Part shown: positions 1 through 5,357 of the stretch, in pieces
Numbering within the stretch: position 1 is the first letter of the stretch
Layout: every line of letters starts with the position of its first letter
NCBI GenBank assembly: GCA_020441225.1
Contig: JAGRMP010000028.1
Span: 1-11,212 of the forward strand
Direction: 5' to 3'
Length of the DNA: 11,212 nt
Source: Maritimibacter sp.
GTDB lineage: Bacteria; Pseudomonadota; Alphaproteobacteria; Rhodobacterales; Rhodobacteraceae
Made by a program: the position numbers and the translations under genes
Notes under the pieces: generated by a model
Seen by the model: only the letters and a program-made list of their open reading frames with translations
What the model was told of the DNA's origin: nothing
The model's database searches: none

Positions 1-675
1 GGCGGTGATGAAGATCACCGGCAGCTCCGCCGAACCGAGGATCTTGTTCACCGCGTCGATCCCCGAGGAGCCGTCGGCGAGCTGGATGTCGGACAGGACA
101 AGATCGGGACGCTCTTCGGAGAACAGGCGCAGCGCGGCTTTCTCGGTGGGCGCAACCCCGGTGACCTTGTGGCCCATCTCGGCGACGATGCCTTCGAGAT
201 CGAGCGCGATGATTGCCTCGTCCTCGATGATCATCACCTTGCCGGACAGGCTGTCTTCCATGTCGCGCATGGCAATGGAGAGGAGATGCTCGACCTCCTG
301 GGCCTCGAGACCGGTGATGCTGGCAATCTCGTCGACGGTGAATTCTTCGATGGTGCGCAGGAGCAGGATCTCGCGGGTGTTCGGCGTAAGTTTGGAGAGA
401 TGTTCCTGGGCGCGGGCGGTGATGCCGGATTCGGCCGAGCCCGAGGGGGCGCCCGTCGACAGCCAGATGGCGTGGAATGTCTTGAACAGGGCCACCTTGT
501 GCGTGTGCCCTTCCTCGAACACCGAGCGGTCCTGCAACAGCGCCTCGAGCGTGGCCGCAGCGTAGCGGTCGCCGGTTTCCTGGCTGCCGGAAAGCGCGCG
601 CGCATAGCGTCGGAGATAGGGCAGAAGTTCCGCAACGGTCACGGACAACAATTGTCCGGTATCGGAGTTGGACAT
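1..675 (-). CDS. phyR: PhyR-type anti-anti-sigma response regulator (C-terminus cut by window edge)
   Basis: Master regulator of the alphaproteobacterial general stress response. In this family, phosphorylation of the receiver domain exposes an EcfG-like domain that binds NepR and so frees the sigma factor. The frame is open from the ATG at 675 to base 1, giving 225 residues without a stop; the family usually has about 260-270, so roughly 40 are missing. Residues 1-140 form the sigma-like part (sigma2-like helices, then a sigma4-like stretch around LTPNTREILLLRTIEEFTVD). Residues 145-225 are a receiver domain: acidic pair E151/D152, phosphoacceptor D196 in LVLSDIQLADG, and T224 in FITA. The sigma-like half lacks a typical DNA-binding sigma4 sequence, as expected of a mimic. 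It is divergent from nepR-ecfG and has its own EcfG-type promoter. The only doubt is the missing end. Confidence 0.96.
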   Translation of the reverse strand, partial: MSNSDTGQLLSVTVAELLPYLRRYARALSGSQETGDRYAAATLEALLQDRSVFEEGHTHKVALFKTFHAIWLSTGAPSGSAESGITARAQEHLSKLTPNTREILLLRTIEEFTVDEIASITGLEAQEVEHLLSIAMRDMEDSLSGKVMIIEDEAIIALDLEGIVAEMGHKVTGVAPTEKAALRLFSEERPDLVLSDIQLADGSSGIDAVNKILGSAELPVIFITA

Positions 676-701
676 TTTTTGCTCCTTCAGCAAACTTTTC
701 G

Positions 702-726
702 GGAACCCAACGCGTGGTTGGGCGTT
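702..726 (+). promoter_or_regulatory. EcfG-dependent promoter for nepR-ecfG-kinase
   Basis: The -35 element GGAAC is at 702-706 and the -10 element CGTT at 723-726, with a 16-nt spacer. This is an exact match to the known alphaproteobacterial EcfG consensus (GGAAC, 16-18 nt, CGTT). The start point would fall near 733, about 48 nt before the nepR ATG. It implies that EcfG activates its own operon. It overlaps the oppositely oriented phyR promoter. Confidence 0.87.
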
Positions 727-733
727 TGGTTCC
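709..733 (-). promoter_or_regulatory. EcfG-dependent promoter for phyR
   Basis: On the minus strand GGAAC (read 733 to 729) is followed after 16 nt by CGTT (read 712 to 709). Transcription would start near 702, leaving a leader of about 27 nt before the phyR ATG at 675. This is a second exact EcfG consensus match, interleaved with the nepR promoter so that the -10 of each lies within the spacer of the other. Confidence 0.85.
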
Positions 734-780
734 ATGAACCAGTAAATTTTTTGAGCCTTTCAGAGGCCGAGATCGGGACC

Positions 781-972
781 ATGACGCAAAAACATGAAAC
801 CTCTCCACTCGAGGAGCAGATCACGGAAAATCTGCGGCGGGCCTACCGCCAGCGCGCAGAGGAGGAGGTGCCGGACCGGTTCCGCGACCTCCTGAAGATG
901 CTGAAGGAACAGGACCAGCAGAAAGAGCCGGCCGGGAGCCGATCGGGGGACCAGCGCGATGGGAACGGATGA
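781..972 (+). CDS. nepR: NepR anti-sigma factor
   Basis: Small cytoplasmic anti-sigma factor that holds EcfG inactive until phosphorylated PhyR binds it. The 63-residue product has the family signature: a short variable N-terminus, then an amphipathic helix ITENLRRAYRQ (residues 14-24), a linker EEEVPDRF, and a second helix FRDLLKMLKEQ (residues 34-44). The tail is hydrophilic and probably disordered. The open frame runs further upstream, but the ATG at 781 is chosen because it gives the normal NepR length and lies downstream of the EcfG promoter; upstream codons would cross that promoter and phyR. The ribosome binding site is weak (AGAGG at 762-766 is far, GGGA at 775-778 is close). The last 14 bases overlap the start of ecfG, which suggests coupled translation of sigma and anti-sigma factor. 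NepR is easily missed by gene callers because of its size. Confidence 0.93.
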   Translation: MTQKHETSPLEEQITENLRRAYRQRAEEEVPDRFRDLLKMLKEQDQQKEPAGSRSGDQRDGNG

Positions 973-1549
973 CACCCAGCCGGAAAGCGCCCCGCCCGAT
1001 CCGCGCGACGAGCTGGTCGACCATATCAGCGCGATGCGCGCCTTTGCCTTTTCGCTCGCCCGCAACGACGCCCAGGCGGACGATCTGGTACAGGAAGCCC
1101 TGGAAAAGGCATGGAAGAACATCGCCTCGTTCAAGCCCGGCACCAATATGCAGGCCTGGCTGTTCACCATCCTGCGCAACACGTTCTATTCGCACCACCG
1201 AAAACACAGGCGCGAGGTGAGCGACCCGGACGGGATCGCGGCCGAACGGCTCGCCGAGAAGCCCGCCCATGACGGGCGGCTGCAGATGAACGAGTTTCTT
1301 GCGGCTTTCGCGACGCTGCCGGCGGAACAGCGCGAGGCGCTCGCTCTGGTCGGCGCTTCGGGCTATTCCTACGAGGAGGCGGCCGAGATGTGCGGCGTGA
1401 AAATCGGCACGATCAAGAGCCGCGCCAACCGTGGCCGGACGCGGTTGATGGAGATGCTGCATTCCGACGGAAACGGCTACAGCGACATGACCGACCGGGC
1501 GACGACGGCGGTGGTCAACGCCGGCCTGCAAGGAAGGCTCACCGCTTGA
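959..1549 (+). CDS. ecfG: EcfG-type general stress response ECF sigma factor
   Basis: Extracytoplasmic-function sigma factor (ECF15/EcfG group) that directs RNA polymerase to GGAAC/CGTT promoters; four such sites are present in this window. The product has 196 residues. Sigma region 2 spans about residues 18-88 (DDLVQEALEKAWKNIASF, then the -10-recognising stretch MQAWLFTILRNTFYSHHRK). Sigma region 4 spans about 118-170, with LPAEQREALALVGASGYSYE and the helix-turn-helix VKIGTIKSRANRGRTRL. The ATG at 959 has GGGGGA at 945-950, 8 nt upstream, and overlaps the nepR 3' end by 14 bases. The C-terminus extends about 20 residues past region 4. The gene may be called sigT, rpoE or ecfG in different genera; the identity is clear from the NepR/PhyR context. 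Confidence 0.95.
   Translation: MGTDDTQPESAPPDPRDELVDHISAMRAFAFSLARNDAQADDLVQEALEKAWKNIASFKPGTNMQAWLFTILRNTFYSHHRKHRREVSDPDGIAAERLAEKPAHDGRLQMNEFLAAFATLPAEQREALALVGASGYSYEEAAEMCGVKIGTIKSRANRGRTRLMEMLHSDGNGYSDMTDRATTAVVNAGLQGRLTA
1531..1537 (+). promoter_or_regulatory. Ribosome binding site deciding the TTG start of the sensor kinase
   Basis: AGGAAGG lies inside the last codons of ecfG, 8 nt before a TTG at 1546. The TTG overlaps the ecfG stop codon as TTGA. This fixes the kinase start, which would otherwise be put at an ATG at 1390 deep inside ecfG, where the frame encodes a poor, arginine-rich sequence. Confidence 0.75.
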
Positions 1550-3315
1550 AATTCGCTCCGCTGCGTCTGTTCGAGGGGCTGGCGACGCGTGTGGCCGGGG
1601 TGCTTGCGCTGGCGCTGCTGCCGATCGGCGTGATCGCCGTGTTCCAGGCCTTCGAGATCAGCCGCGAGGACGCCCGCAGCGCCGAGGTTGCGCTGATGAA
1701 CGCGACGGCCGAGGCGGCGACCGGCGAAGCGCTGGCCGTCGCCTCGGCCGCCGGCACTTCGGGCACGCTGGCGGCGCATATGTCCGGTCTCGGCGGCGAT
1801 CACCCGGGGTGTTCGCAGATCTTTGCCAACGTGATCGCGCTGAAACGGCAGTATTCCTTTGCCGGGTTCATCGACGAGACCGGCGTGGTGCGGTGCGGCT
1901 CGGCCAATGTCGGGCTGGATCTGAGCACCGGGGTCGTGCATCCGCGCATGGTGGTGGAACAGGAGCAGATCGTCACCGCCAATCTCAGCGGGCCGATCAG
2001 CCACACTTCGGTCATCGTCGTCGCCACCCCGGTGTTCGAAGGCGACCGGTATATCGGGTATGTCTCGGTCTCGGTGCCGCACCGGCGGATCCCCGAGCTC
2101 ATCCATCATGCCGGCGAGGATGCCGTCGAAACCGATCTCGTGACGTTCAATTCCATGGGGCAGCCGCTGTCTTCGTCGGTCGGGTTCGAGGAGATCGACA
2201 GTATCCTGCCCGAAGGGACCGCGCTGGAGCTGCTCGCGACCCAGTACCAGACGACCTTCGAAGCGCAGTCCAAGACCGGAGAGGCGCGGATCTTTTCCGT
2301 CGTGTCGATCATTCCCGGCGTGCTCTACGCGCTCGGGAGCCACCCCTACCACACCGTCGCCTGGCCGGTGCTGTCGGCGGTGCTGTTTCCGCTCTTGATG
2401 CTCATAGCCGGCCTCTTCGTCGCGTTTCAGGCCGTGAACCGGATGGTCATCCGCAATGTCCGCGGGTTGATCCGGAACATGGGCGAGTTTTCCCGGACCC
2501 GGCGTATCGAGATCCTACCCGGAACCCGGCTTCTCAGTCGCGAGGTCCGCAACGTCGAGGCCGCCTGGATCGACCTCGCGTCGCATCTTCTGCGCGAGGA
2601 GGCCGAGCTCGAGAACACGGTGCACGAGAAGAACGTGCTGCTCAAGGAAGTGCACCACCGGGTGAAGAACAATCTCCAGCTCATCGCTTCGATCGTCAGC
2701 CTGAAGATCCGCCGCGCCACCTCGCCGGAAGCGCGCCGGTCGCTGAAGGAGGTTCAGATGCGGGTGCGCTCGATTGCTTCGGTGCACCAGTCGCTTTATG
2801 CCAACCCGTCCACCGCGCAGGTCAATGCCGACGAGATCCTGACCAACGTGATCGACGGGATCATCGAGGGCGGCGGCGTGTCGGACCGCAACGTGGACAT
2901 CGCCCGGCATTACGACCGTGTGCTGCTCTACCCCGACCAGGCGGTGCCGTTTCTGCTGCTGGCCTCGGAAGCCGTGACGAACGCGCTGAAATACATGGGT
3001 ACACGGTCCGACGGTACAGCCTGGATGCGGATCACGCTCGCGGCCGTGGCAGACGACCGGGCCGAGCTCGAAGTGGTCAACACCTGCGGCGCCCCGCTGT
3101 TTCCGCCGGATCAGGTGCGCGGCTCGGGGCTGGGGCGGTCACTGATGACCGGCTTCGCGGCGCAGCTCGGCGGCCGGGTGACGATCGAGGACTCGGACAC
3201 GCTCTATCGGTTTCACCTCACCTTTGCGCCGGCCTCGTTCGATCCCGAGGAGCGCGATCTGCCGGTCTCCGACGACGAGGGCGAGGGCGACGAGGCGCCG
3301 GACGCGACCGGCTGA
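1546..3315 (+). CDS. Membrane sensor histidine kinase, HisKA_2 family (probable PhyR kinase)
   Basis: Likely stress sensor that phosphorylates PhyR. The product has 589 residues from the TTG start. TM1 is about residues 14-36 and TM2 about 272-295, enclosing a periplasmic sensor domain of about 235 residues with two cysteines, C89 and C117. After TM2 comes a short HAMP-like or coiled linker (about 296-360). The HisKA_2 H-box KEVHHRVKNNLQ follows, with H371 (the His before Arg) the expected phosphorylation site. The ATPase domain shows an N-box with E475 and N479 (SEAVTNALKY) and a G-box GSGLGRSL from about residue 526. HisKA_2/HWE kinases are the usual PhyR partners, and position in the nepR-ecfG operon supports this role. 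The acidic C-terminal tail (about 573-589) is encoded on DNA that also encodes the end of the opposing AI-2E gene. The signal sensed cannot be read from sequence. Confidence 0.92.
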   Translation: MKFAPLRLFEGLATRVAGVLALALLPIGVIAVFQAFEISREDARSAEVALMNATAEAATGEALAVASAAGTSGTLAAHMSGLGGDHPGCSQIFANVIALKRQYSFAGFIDETGVVRCGSANVGLDLSTGVVHPRMVVEQEQIVTANLSGPISHTSVIVVATPVFEGDRYIGYVSVSVPHRRIPELIHHAGEDAVETDLVTFNSMGQPLSSSVGFEEIDSILPEGTALELLATQYQTTFEAQSKTGEARIFSVVSIIPGVLYALGSHPYHTVAWPVLSAVLFPLLMLIAGLFVAFQAVNRMVIRNVRGLIRNMGEFSRTRRIEILPGTRLLSREVRNVEAAWIDLASHLLREEAELENTVHEKNVLLKEVHHRVKNNLQLIASIVSLKIRRATSPEARRSLKEVQMRVRSIASVHQSLYANPSTAQVNADEILTNVIDGIIEGGGVSDRNVDIARHYDRVLLYPDQAVPFLLLASEAVTNALKYMGTRSDGTAWMRITLAAVADDRAELEVVNTCGAPLFPPDQVRGSGLGRSLMTGFAAQLGGRVTIEDSDTLYRFHLTFAPASFDPEERDLPVSDDEGEGDEAPDATG

Positions 3316-4328
3316 ACCTCGGCCCCGTCGGGGTCGTCGCGGAAGATTTCGAGGCCCCAGAGCAGGAGCGGGATTGCGACGATCCCCCCGACGGGCCCCC
3401 AGAGCCAGAGCCAGAAGGCCAGCGACACGAAGACGAGCAGCGGGCTGAGGCGCATCTGGCGGCCAAGCAACGTCGGGGTGACGAACTGCCCCTCGATCGC
3501 GTTGAGGCCGATGAAGAGGGCCGCGGGCAGAAAGCTCTCGGGTCCGTCGAAACTCACGGTTCCGGCGACGAGCAGGGCCGCAGCGACTGCCGCCGGGCCG
3601 AGGTAAAGCACGAAGTTGGCGAGCGTGGCGATCACGCCCCAGAGCGGTGCGGCGGGAAGGCCGATCAGCGAGAGCCCAACGGCGACGGCGGCACCGAACC
3701 CGGCATTGATGAGGGTGACCGTGCCGAAATAGAGCGCAACGCGGGTTTCGGCCGCATCGAAGGCCCCGGTCGAGCAGATACGGAGCCGGTCGCTCAGCGC
3801 GGCGTACATGTCCTCCTTGCCGACCAGGAAGAAGAACAGCCCGCCGGCGAACAGCACCATCTGGCCGAGCGCGAGCGGCGCCAGCCAGGCGGCGTCGCTG
3901 AGGCTGGGCATGGCGTCGGCCGCGCCGCCGGACTTGCCGGTTCCGCTGGCGGCTTCGGGGTCGATGGCTGAGAGCATGTCGCGCTGGATGTCGAACAGGG
4001 CGCCGAGGCTGACGCGGAGTTCGATCAGGGTTCGGCGGATCTCCCAGCGCATCTTGGGCCAGGCTTCGATCACCTCGGCGATCCAGGGGCGGAAGATGAG
4101 CGCGAAGGCGCCGAAGATGAGCAGGCCCAGGAGAAGCGTGAGCAGCGCCGCGAGGGTCGGCGCGACCCGGAACGAGCGCAACCCGTCGTTGATCGGCGAC
4201 AGGATCATCGCACCAACGAAGGCAAGCGTCAGCGGCGCGACAAGCGTCTCGGCGGCCCAAAGGGCTGCCACCGCCGCGAGGATGGCGAGGATGGCAAGCG
4301 GGATGCCAAGGCTGCGCAGGTCTTTCAT
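3213..4328 (-). CDS. AI-2E family transporter-like membrane protein
   Basis: Polytopic inner-membrane protein of the AI-2E (TqsA/PerM) family. Characterised members export autoinducer-2 or act as Na+/H+ antiporters; the substrate here is unknown. The 371-residue product starts with paired hydrophobic helices (about 7-24 and 28-46) and a third at about 58-78, followed by a hydrophilic region (about 80-150) typical of the family. The C-terminal half contains further helices and the conserved block VTPTLLGRQMRLSPLLVFVS followed by GGIVAIPLLL (about 280-325). The ATG at 4328 has GGAG 9 nt upstream. A Ser/Pro/Arg-rich tail of about 40 residues follows the last helix, and its final 103 bases overlap the end of the kinase gene on the other strand. 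It lies 94 bp downstream of the PRC-barrel gene, probably in the same transcript. Confidence 0.88.
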   Translation of the reverse strand: MKDLRSLGIPLAILAILAAVAALWAAETLVAPLTLAFVGAMILSPINDGLRSFRVAPTLAALLTLLLGLLIFGAFALIFRPWIAEVIEAWPKMRWEIRRTLIELRVSLGALFDIQRDMLSAIDPEAASGTGKSGGAADAMPSLSDAAWLAPLALGQMVLFAGGLFFFLVGKEDMYAALSDRLRICSTGAFDAAETRVALYFGTVTLINAGFGAAVAVGLSLIGLPAAPLWGVIATLANFVLYLGPAAVAAALLVAGTVSFDGPESFLPAALFIGLNAIEGQFVTPTLLGRQMRLSPLLVFVSLAFWLWLWGPVGGIVAIPLLLWGLEIFRDDPDGAEVQPVASGASSPSPSSSETGRSRSSGSNEAGAKVR

Positions 4329-4352
4329 GGGGTGCTACTCCGGAGGCGGATA

Positions 4353-4378
4353 GCAGGGGCCCATGAGCGGCCCCCTGC
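4353..4378 (-). other. Intergenic hairpin between PRC-barrel and AI-2E genes
   Basis: GCAGGGG (4353-4359) and CCCCTGC (4372-4378) form a 7-bp GC stem that can continue inward through one mismatch. No T-run follows in the minus-strand direction. It could be a weak attenuator or an RNA processing or stability element in a PRC/AI-2E transcript. Confidence 0.4.
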
Positions 4379-4422
4379 GCGGGGTGTGGTGGATTGTCGG
4401 ACGGGTGCCGGCGGGGCGGCCG

Positions 4423-4887
4423 TCAACCCTGGGCGCGCGCCATCATTTCGAGATCGGCCTCGGTCAGATCGACAGTGGCAAAGGCGACGGCGCCGTCTTT
4501 CGTCCAGGCGACGGAGACCCCTTCGGCATCGACGGCGACCGGGGTCTGGCCGAAGCCGAGGAAACCGCCGATATCGATCACGACCCGCGGATCGGGCGCT
4601 GCGGGGGCGGGCAGGAAAGCGCTCACTTCGCCCACCCATTCGCTGTTCGCGTCGTAAACGCGGGCGCCGAGGATGTCGTCGACCGCGGCAACGAGCGCGG
4701 CACCCTCGGGCAAGGGGGTGATGATGTCGGCATCGGCGGGCATGCCGATTCCGAGGACGGATGCCTCGGTCGCCAGGGGGGGCGCATTGTTTGAGAGCGA
4801 GGGCGTCGCGGCGTCCTGCGCAAGCGCCATCGCGCCGGCGGCGAGACCGAGGGCAGTGCCGAGGAGGATGGTGTATGTCGCAGACAT
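4423..4887 (-). CDS. Exported PRC-barrel domain protein
   Basis: Probable periplasmic protein of 154 residues with a PRC-barrel fold, a small beta-barrel used for protein or RNA contacts. Such proteins are frequent in alphaproteobacterial stress regulons, but no biochemical role can be assigned. Residues 1-23 look like a Sec signal peptide (hydrophobic ILLGTALGLAAGAM, then ALA before Q24). The barrel spans about 60-135, including ILGARVYDANSEWVGEVSAF, VVIDIGGFLGFG and PVAVDAEGVSVAW. A short charged helix (LTEADLEMMARAQG) ends the protein. The ATG at 4887 is chosen because it begins the signal peptide and has GGAG (minus strand) 8 nt upstream; an ATG at 4965 would add arginine-rich sequence and would overlap the promoter. 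It is first gene of a pair with the AI-2E gene and carries an EcfG-type promoter. Confidence 0.88.
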   Translation of the reverse strand: MSATYTILLGTALGLAAGAMALAQDAATPSLSNNAPPLATEASVLGIGMPADADIITPLPEGAALVAAVDDILGARVYDANSEWVGEVSAFLPAPAAPDPRVVIDIGGFLGFGQTPVAVDAEGVSVAWTKDGAVAFATVDLTEADLEMMARAQG

Positions 4888-4931
4888 GTTCGTCTCCAAT
4901 TGCCTGATGCGCGGATGCGCTTGGGGAGACA

Positions 4932-4957
4932 AACGTCCGACACCCCGTCGCGGTTCC
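4932..4957 (-). promoter_or_regulatory. EcfG-dependent promoter for the PRC-barrel/AI-2E pair
   Basis: On the minus strand GGAAC (4957 to 4953) and CGTT (4935 to 4932) are separated by 17 nt, within the consensus spacing. The start point would be near 4925, about 38 nt before the ATG at 4887. It is oriented away from the PLDc_N promoter in the same intergenic region. Confidence 0.82.
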
Positions 4958-5027
4958 CGGCACACGCTTCAATCCCGCAGGCACAGACCGGAAATGCAGG
5001 GTTCGGGGCGGTATCGGACCGAGGGCG

Positions 5028-5052
5028 GGAACCGGACGGGCTGTCACGCGTT
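5028..5052 (+). promoter_or_regulatory. EcfG-dependent promoter for the PLDc_N/PLD genes
   Basis: GGAAC at 5028-5032 and CGTT at 5049-5052 have a 16-nt spacer, an exact EcfG consensus. The start point would be near 5060, leaving only about 17 nt before the ATG at 5077. This argues against any longer N-terminus for the small downstream gene. Confidence 0.82.
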
Positions 5053-5076
5053 GGTGCGGAAACAATGGAGACGGAT

Positions 5077-5271
5077 ATGGACATCATGACAACGGGCATC
5101 GGCGGCACCATCGTCCTCGCCCTCGACATTTTCGCAATCTACAGCATTCTCACGTCCGGCAGCAGCGGCGGGGCAAAGGTCTTGTGGACCATCCTCGTGC
5201 TGCTCCTGCCGATCCTGGGCTTCATCATCTGGTTGCTCGCGGGTCCGCGCTCGGCCACGACGACAGGCTGA
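5077..5271 (+). CDS. Small PLDc_N-type two-helix membrane protein
   Basis: The 64-residue product has two predicted membrane helices, about residues 7-25 and 34-54. The second ends in LPILGFIIWLLAGPR, the signature of the PLDc_N (phospholipase D nuclease N-terminal) domain that normally precedes the catalytic domain of bacterial cardiolipin synthases. Here it is a separate gene, with a PLD enzyme 86 bp downstream, so it may anchor or assist that enzyme; this is inference. The ATG at 5077 has GGAG at 5067-5070, 6 nt upstream. An in-frame ATG at 5065 is possible, but it has a poorer ribosome binding site and would sit almost at the predicted transcript start. Related small proteins also occur alone as stress-induced membrane proteins. 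Confidence 0.82.
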   Translation: MDIMTTGIGGTIVLALDIFAIYSILTSGSSGGAKVLWTILVLLLPILGFIIWLLAGPRSATTTG

Positions 5272-5318
5272 CCCGGGCCGGACAGGTTGAACACGTCACC
5301 GGGAACGGACCCGGGCGT

Positions 5319-5334
5319 GGGACATCGATGTCCC
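5319..5334. repeat. Perfect 16-bp palindrome upstream of the PLD gene
   Basis: GGGACATCGATGTCCC is a perfect dyad centred at 5326/5327, 24 nt upstream of the chosen PLD start. It could be an operator for a dimeric regulator or a small leader hairpin. It also contains an alternative in-frame ATG (5328). Confidence 0.55.
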
Positions 5335-5357
5335 GATGCGATCCCCAGGGAGCGACG

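Noticed and set aside
1390..1545. Earlier ATG for the sensor kinase
   Set aside because: It would overlap ecfG by 160 bp and add an arginine-rich segment before TM1; the TTG at 1546 has a proper AGGAAGG and stop/start overlap.
1809..3971. 720-codon plus-strand open frame over the kinase and AI-2E genes
   Set aside because: Its product is Arg/Gly/Asp-rich with no domain pattern and crosses two well-supported genes; it is a product of the high GC content.
4169..4190. GGAAC followed by CGTT inside the AI-2E gene
   Set aside because: The spacer is only 13 nt, it is inside a coding region, and it points towards no gene start.
3139..4260. 373-codon minus-strand open frame over the AI-2E gene
   Set aside because: Arginine/proline-rich low-complexity translation in another frame of the same strand; the 3213-4328 frame has clear membrane helices and family motifs.
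5302..5306. GGAAC shortly before the PLD gene
   Set aside because: No CGTT at 16-18 nt spacing, so it is not counted as an EcfG promoter.
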